This document shows, piece by piece, positions 61,225 through 64,000 of a stretch of DNA of 64,000 nt; position 1 is the first letter of the stretch, and every line of letters starts with the position of its first letter. Origin of the DNA: Lachnospiraceae bacterium. Its GTDB lineage: Bacteria > Bacillota > Clostridia > Lachnospirales > Lachnospiraceae. Where the stretch lies: the NCBI GenBank assembly GCA_022793375.1, contig JAAWCS010000065.1, positions 1 through 64,000 on the forward strand, given 5' to 3'. Position numbers and translations under genes: made by a program. The notes under the pieces are model-generated. The model ran no database searches, was not told the origin of the DNA, and saw only the letters and a program-made list of their open reading frames with translations.

Positions 61225-63003
61225 TCATAAAATCTCCTCCAGCCCCGCGATATCCGGCGGCGCCATCAGAGAGTAATTGGTATGGTAAATCACAAAGCCG
61301 GGTTTGCCGCCGGCCGCTTTTTTTACCTCTTTGCGCTTTACATAGTCGATTTCCACCTTTTCGCTGTCCCGGCCGCGGGAATAGAAGGCCGCCAGCCGGC
61401 CAGCCTCCTCAAATGTACGGTCCGGCAGTTCCTGCCCGCCGGTCTTGACGATTACATGCGAGCCGGGGATTCCCTTTGCGTGAAACCACCAGTCCCCGCC
61501 GTCGGCCAGCTGGAAGGTGATTTCTTCGTTCTGATAATTATTTTTGCCCACGTAAATGTGAAAGCCGTCGCTGGAAAGATAGTGGAAGGGCTTGCTGGCG
61601 GCCCGCTTTTCTTTTTTCTGCCCCTTGCCGCCGGGCCCGCGGCGGATATTGCCGCGTTTTTTGATAAAGCCGAATTGCTGCAGCTCTTCTTTGATCTGTC
61701 CCAAATCCGATTCCGAACGGGCGATGTCTAAGGCAGCGGCAATTGATTCCAGATGTTCGATCTCCGCTTTGGTCTCCAAAATCAGCGTTGTCAGCGCTTC
61801 GCAGGTCCGCTTTTGCTTGTTGTACTTGTCAAAATAGCGGGCCGCGTTCTGGGCCGCGCTCAGCGTGGGATCGAGCGGAATACGGATTTCCTTTTCTCCG
61901 TCGTAATAATTGGCGGCAATGAGCTCCCTGGCTCCCTCCGAGAGGCTGTAGCCGTAGGTATGGATCAGCTCGCCGTAGACGCGGAACTTTTCTCGTTTTT
62001 CGGTGTCTTTGAGCTGTTTTTGCTGCAGGTCATATTTCTTTATATTCCGCTCCAGGGCCGTAGAGACCACTTTGCGCAAATCCACCGACTTTTGGCGGAT
62101 GCGGCTGACCGCGCTGCGGGCCGCGTAAAAAACCTGCAGCACCTCGCTGATCGATTCATAGGAAACCGCCGTGTAATCCGAATTTCCTGCAAGGTGCGTC
62201 AGCGAAAGCGCGGCAAATTCCTCCGGGATCCCGCTGCGGCTCACCACATTCGGCACAAAGCGCCCTTCCCGGACCTCCTCCATCATCCGGCGAAGCGTCC
62301 CGTACAGATGACGCTGTTCGGCGTCGCTGAGCCCGTTTGCCGGCAGCGACGAATCGATCGACGCCCGGTGGCAGATTTCCTCGGCCATCAGCGGACTGAG
62401 CCCGGTAAGCGTCGTATAGAGCGCTTTTGCACAGGGCAGCGGCCGGCTGGCTGTCCCGCTCATAAACGTTTCTTCGGTGAGGGAAAGGGGATCGTTTTTA
62501 TCCATTGTGTTGGGGATAAAATAGGGCCGTCCCGGCAACACCTCGCGCAGGGAACTCACGGTAGCCGGGATATGCTTGATGCTGTCGATGATCCGCTCGT
62601 TCTCATCGCAGAAAATCAGGTTGCTGTGCTTGCCCATGATTTCAAGGATCAGCTTTTTATGGCGCACATCGCCCAGCTCATCCAGGTGCTCAATCGTAAG
62701 GCACAGGATCCGTTCCAGTCCCGGCTGGCTGACCTCCGTGATGCGCCCGCCGCCGATGTGTTTGCGCAGAAGCATGCAAAAGCCGGGAGCGGCCGGCGGA
62801 TTGGGTTTGTTTTCGTCGATAAAATACGCGTAAGGCAGACTGGCGCTGGCGCACAGCGACAGACGGTACTGTCCCTTCTGGCTTTTGATGGTAAGAAGCA
62901 GCTCGTCGGCCTCCGGCTGGGCAATCTTGCTGATGCGCCCGCTAAGGACACGGTCCTCTATTTCTTTTCGCAGATTCGCGACCACGATTCCGTCCAATGC
63001 CAT
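61225..63003 (-). CDS. rqcH: RqcH (NFACT family) ribosome quality-control protein
   Basis: The start is ATG 63003 behind GGAGGAAG (592 residues); a longer frame to 63174 runs through the divergent promoter. NFACT-N domain: VANLRKEIEDRVLSGRISKI; helix-hairpin and coiled coil (~280-430); NFACT-R domain with DGFHIYVGKNNYQNEEIT, WWFHAKGIPGSHVI and RDSEKVEIDYVKRK. RqcH binds stalled 50S subunits and adds poly-alanine tails; older annotation calls it fibronectin-binding protein. Confidence 0.95.
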   Translation of the reverse strand: MALDGIVVANLRKEIEDRVLSGRISKIAQPEADELLLTIKSQKGQYRLSLCASASLPYAYFIDENKPNPPAAPGFCMLLRKHIGGGRITEVSQPGLERILCLTIEHLDELGDVRHKKLILEIMGKHSNLIFCDENERIIDSIKHIPATVSSLREVLPGRPYFIPNTMDKNDPLSLTEETFMSGTASRPLPCAKALYTTLTGLSPLMAEEICHRASIDSSLPANGLSDAEQRHLYGTLRRMMEEVREGRFVPNVVSRSGIPEEFAALSLTHLAGNSDYTAVSYESISEVLQVFYAARSAVSRIRQKSVDLRKVVSTALERNIKKYDLQQKQLKDTEKREKFRVYGELIHTYGYSLSEGARELIAANYYDGEKEIRIPLDPTLSAAQNAARYFDKYNKQKRTCEALTTLILETKAEIEHLESIAAALDIARSESDLGQIKEELQQFGFIKKRGNIRRGPGGKGQKKEKRAASKPFHYLSSDGFHIYVGKNNYQNEEITFQLADGGDWWFHAKGIPGSHVIVKTGGQELPDRTFEEAGRLAAFYSRGRDSEKVEIDYVKRKEVKKAAGGKPGFVIYHTNYSLMAPPDIAGLEEIL

Positions 63004-63088
63004 AAGGCTTCCTCCTCTCTGCAAATGATATGCGGGAAGATCATACCACAAATGACAGGAGATTGCAATCAAACTGTGGGAAAGTCCC

Positions 63089-63117
63089 TTGTAAATTGAA
63101 AATGAGTGGGGTATAAT
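63089..63117 (+). promoter_or_regulatory. Sigma-A promoter of the small zinc-finger-like gene
   Basis: TTGTAA (63089-63094), 17 bases, TATAAT (63112-63117). The -10 overlaps the first in-frame ATG at 63116, which rules that ATG out as a start. Confidence 0.8.
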
Positions 63118-63148
63118 GTTTCCAAGACAAATCGAGGAGGAGTTATTT

Positions 63149-63487
63149 GTGACCTGCCGAACATTTGAATCCAAAATCCCGGCTTATATTGCCAAACGAT
63201 TAAAAATAGAAGAAATGCAGGAATTTCTGGATCATGTCCATACCTGCAAAGAGTGCTACGACGAACTTGAGATTACGTATTCCGTCATGCAGGGCATCCG
63301 CCAGTTAGACAGCGAGGACGGCTTAGCTTCCAGCGAAACGATGTCCCTGGAACTGAGCCTGTACTATGCGCAGGAGCGGGTGCGCCGTTTTACGCTGGCC
63401 TGCGTTGTCAAATACGCCTTGTCCACCGCGGCTTTTTGGAGCGTCCTCAGTACGCTGTGGTTCCAGCTGCGCCTGTGGATGCCCTGA
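63149..63487 (+). CDS. Small membrane protein with an anti-sigma-type cysteine motif
   Basis: GTG 63149, seven bases after GAGGAGGAG, is the start (112 residues), because the earlier ATG falls in the -10 box. The N-terminus has the zf-HC2-like arrangement FLDHVHTCKECYDEL (H-x3-C-x2-C), typical of anti-sigma factors, and a membrane segment follows at ~87-108. No sigma factor gene is adjacent. It stands between rqcH and polA, both unrelated. The function is not known; regulation by metal or redox is only suggested by the motif. Confidence 0.75.
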   Translation: MTCRTFESKIPAYIAKRLKIEEMQEFLDHVHTCKECYDELEITYSVMQGIRQLDSEDGLASSETMSLELSLYYAQERVRRFTLACVVKYALSTAAFWSVLSTLWFQLRLWMP

Positions 63488-63554
63488 ATATGCGCCGCCA
63501 AACGCGCGCACAATCCCCAAAAGACACAGGCAATCATTAGGAAGGAAGAACACT

Positions 63555-64000
63555 ATGAGGGAAAAAATTGTCTTGATGGACGGTTACAGCATTTTAAACC
63601 GCGCCTTTTACGGAATACCGGAACTGACCAATTCGGCCGGCCTGCACACCAACGCCGTGTACGGCTTCTGCAATATCATGTTCAAAATCCTTGAGGAGGA
63701 ACATCCGCAGTATCTGACCGTGGCCTTTGACGTAAAAGCGCCCACCTTCCGGCACGAAATGTACCCCGAATACAAAGGAACGCGCAAGCCGATGCCCGAG
63801 GAACTGCACGAGCAGGTCCCCCTGCTGAAAGAATTGCTGGCGGCGATGGAAATTCCCACCGTGGAACAGGCCGGCATGGAAGCCGACGACCTCATCGGCA
63901 CCCTGTCGGTCCTCTGCAAAAACCAGCAGATGGACGTCGTCGTCGTCTCCGGCGACCGCGACCTTTTGCAGCTGGCCGACGAACATGTGCTGATCCGCAT
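63555..64000 (+). CDS. polA: DNA polymerase I, N-terminal part (cut by window end)
   Basis: ATG 63555 follows GGAAGGA. About 148 codons are present before the window ends, all in the 5'-3' exonuclease domain: VLMDGYSILNRAFYGIP, NAVYGFCNIMFKIL, VAFDVKAPTFRHEMY, YKGTRKPMPEEL, EADDLIGTL and VSGDRDLLQL, with the metal-binding acidic residues in place. The protein removes RNA primers and fills gaps. The polymerase domain would lie beyond the window. Confidence 0.95.
   Translation, partial: MREKIVLMDGYSILNRAFYGIPELTNSAGLHTNAVYGFCNIMFKILEEEHPQYLTVAFDVKAPTFRHEMYPEYKGTRKPMPEELHEQVPLLKELLAAMEIPTVEQAGMEADDLIGTLSVLCKNQQMDVVVVSGDRDLLQLADEHVLIR

Noticed and set aside
61753-63099. Long rightward ORF of 448 codons
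   Set aside because: It is antisense to rqcH, whose protein is a clear NFACT family member; the rightward product has no recognisable domain and no ribosome binding site.
63116-63148. ATG 63116 as start of the small membrane protein
   Set aside because: It overlaps the TATAAT box of the promoter at 63089-63117 and has no ribosome binding site.

Overview
The window looks like a chromosomal segment of a motile anaerobic Firmicute of the Clostridia, most likely Lachnospirales. The evidence is the order rpmF-plsX-acpP-rnc-smc-ftsY, a CheA/W/R/B operon, strong AGGAG-type ribosome binding sites, consensus sigma-A promoters, and protein sequences of clostridial type. The assignment is by inspection only. 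No rRNA, tRNA, CRISPR array or intact insertion sequence was seen.

Positions 1-8.4 kb are an eroding accessory region. A TOTE-type primase-helicase (1044-3992) is split by one in-frame TGA just before its predicted catalytic histidine. Around it lie remnants of a PIN/NYN-like protein, a DUF6036-like protein with its upstream partner, a flavodoxin-fold reductase and a monooxygenase-like protein; several look like a gene start joined directly to a gene end. Intact genes here are a LysR regulator, a DUF3737 protein and a putative lipoprotein. Positions 8.4-18 kb hold a membrane protein, an XRE-type regulator, a chemoreceptor with an extracytoplasmic zinc-binding motif, a 74-bp tandem repeat, and a leftward operon cheA-cheW-cheR-cheB followed by a C39-like peptidase.

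Positions 18-41.2 kb are one long rightward glycan locus: LicD, a cytidylyltransferase-oxidoreductase fusion, glycosyltransferases (GT2, GT4, GT32, DUF5672 and others), two glycerophosphotransferase-like proteins, a polysaccharide deacetylase, a methyltransferase, a radical SAM/SPASM-like protein, WbqC, a formyltransferase-GNAT fusion and a DegT aminotransferase. They suggest a phosphodiester-linked, amino-sugar-modified surface or flagellar glycan. The striking feature is a small Rossmann-like domain of about 90-110 residues that I count in twelve proteins between 20.4 and 37.2 kb. It is fused N-terminally or C-terminally to unrelated enzymes, occurs once alone and once behind a membrane anchor. 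I think this is the undescribed system in the window: a shared ligand-binding or docking module for a multi-enzyme glycan assembly line.

Positions 41.3-48.2 kb hold a DUF1703-type ATPase/nuclease and a three-gene signalling set (hybrid histidine kinase with two receiver domains, a REC-HD-GYP-GGDEF protein, and a free HPt protein), which reads as a phosphorelay controlling cyclic-di-GMP. From 48.2 kb to the end is core genome: tmcAL, a PduL-like gene, DUF177-rpmF, DUF624, plsX-acpP-rnc-smc-ftsY, a threonine ammonia-lyase-like gene, asnA, rqcH, a small anti-sigma-like membrane protein, and the start of polA running off the end.
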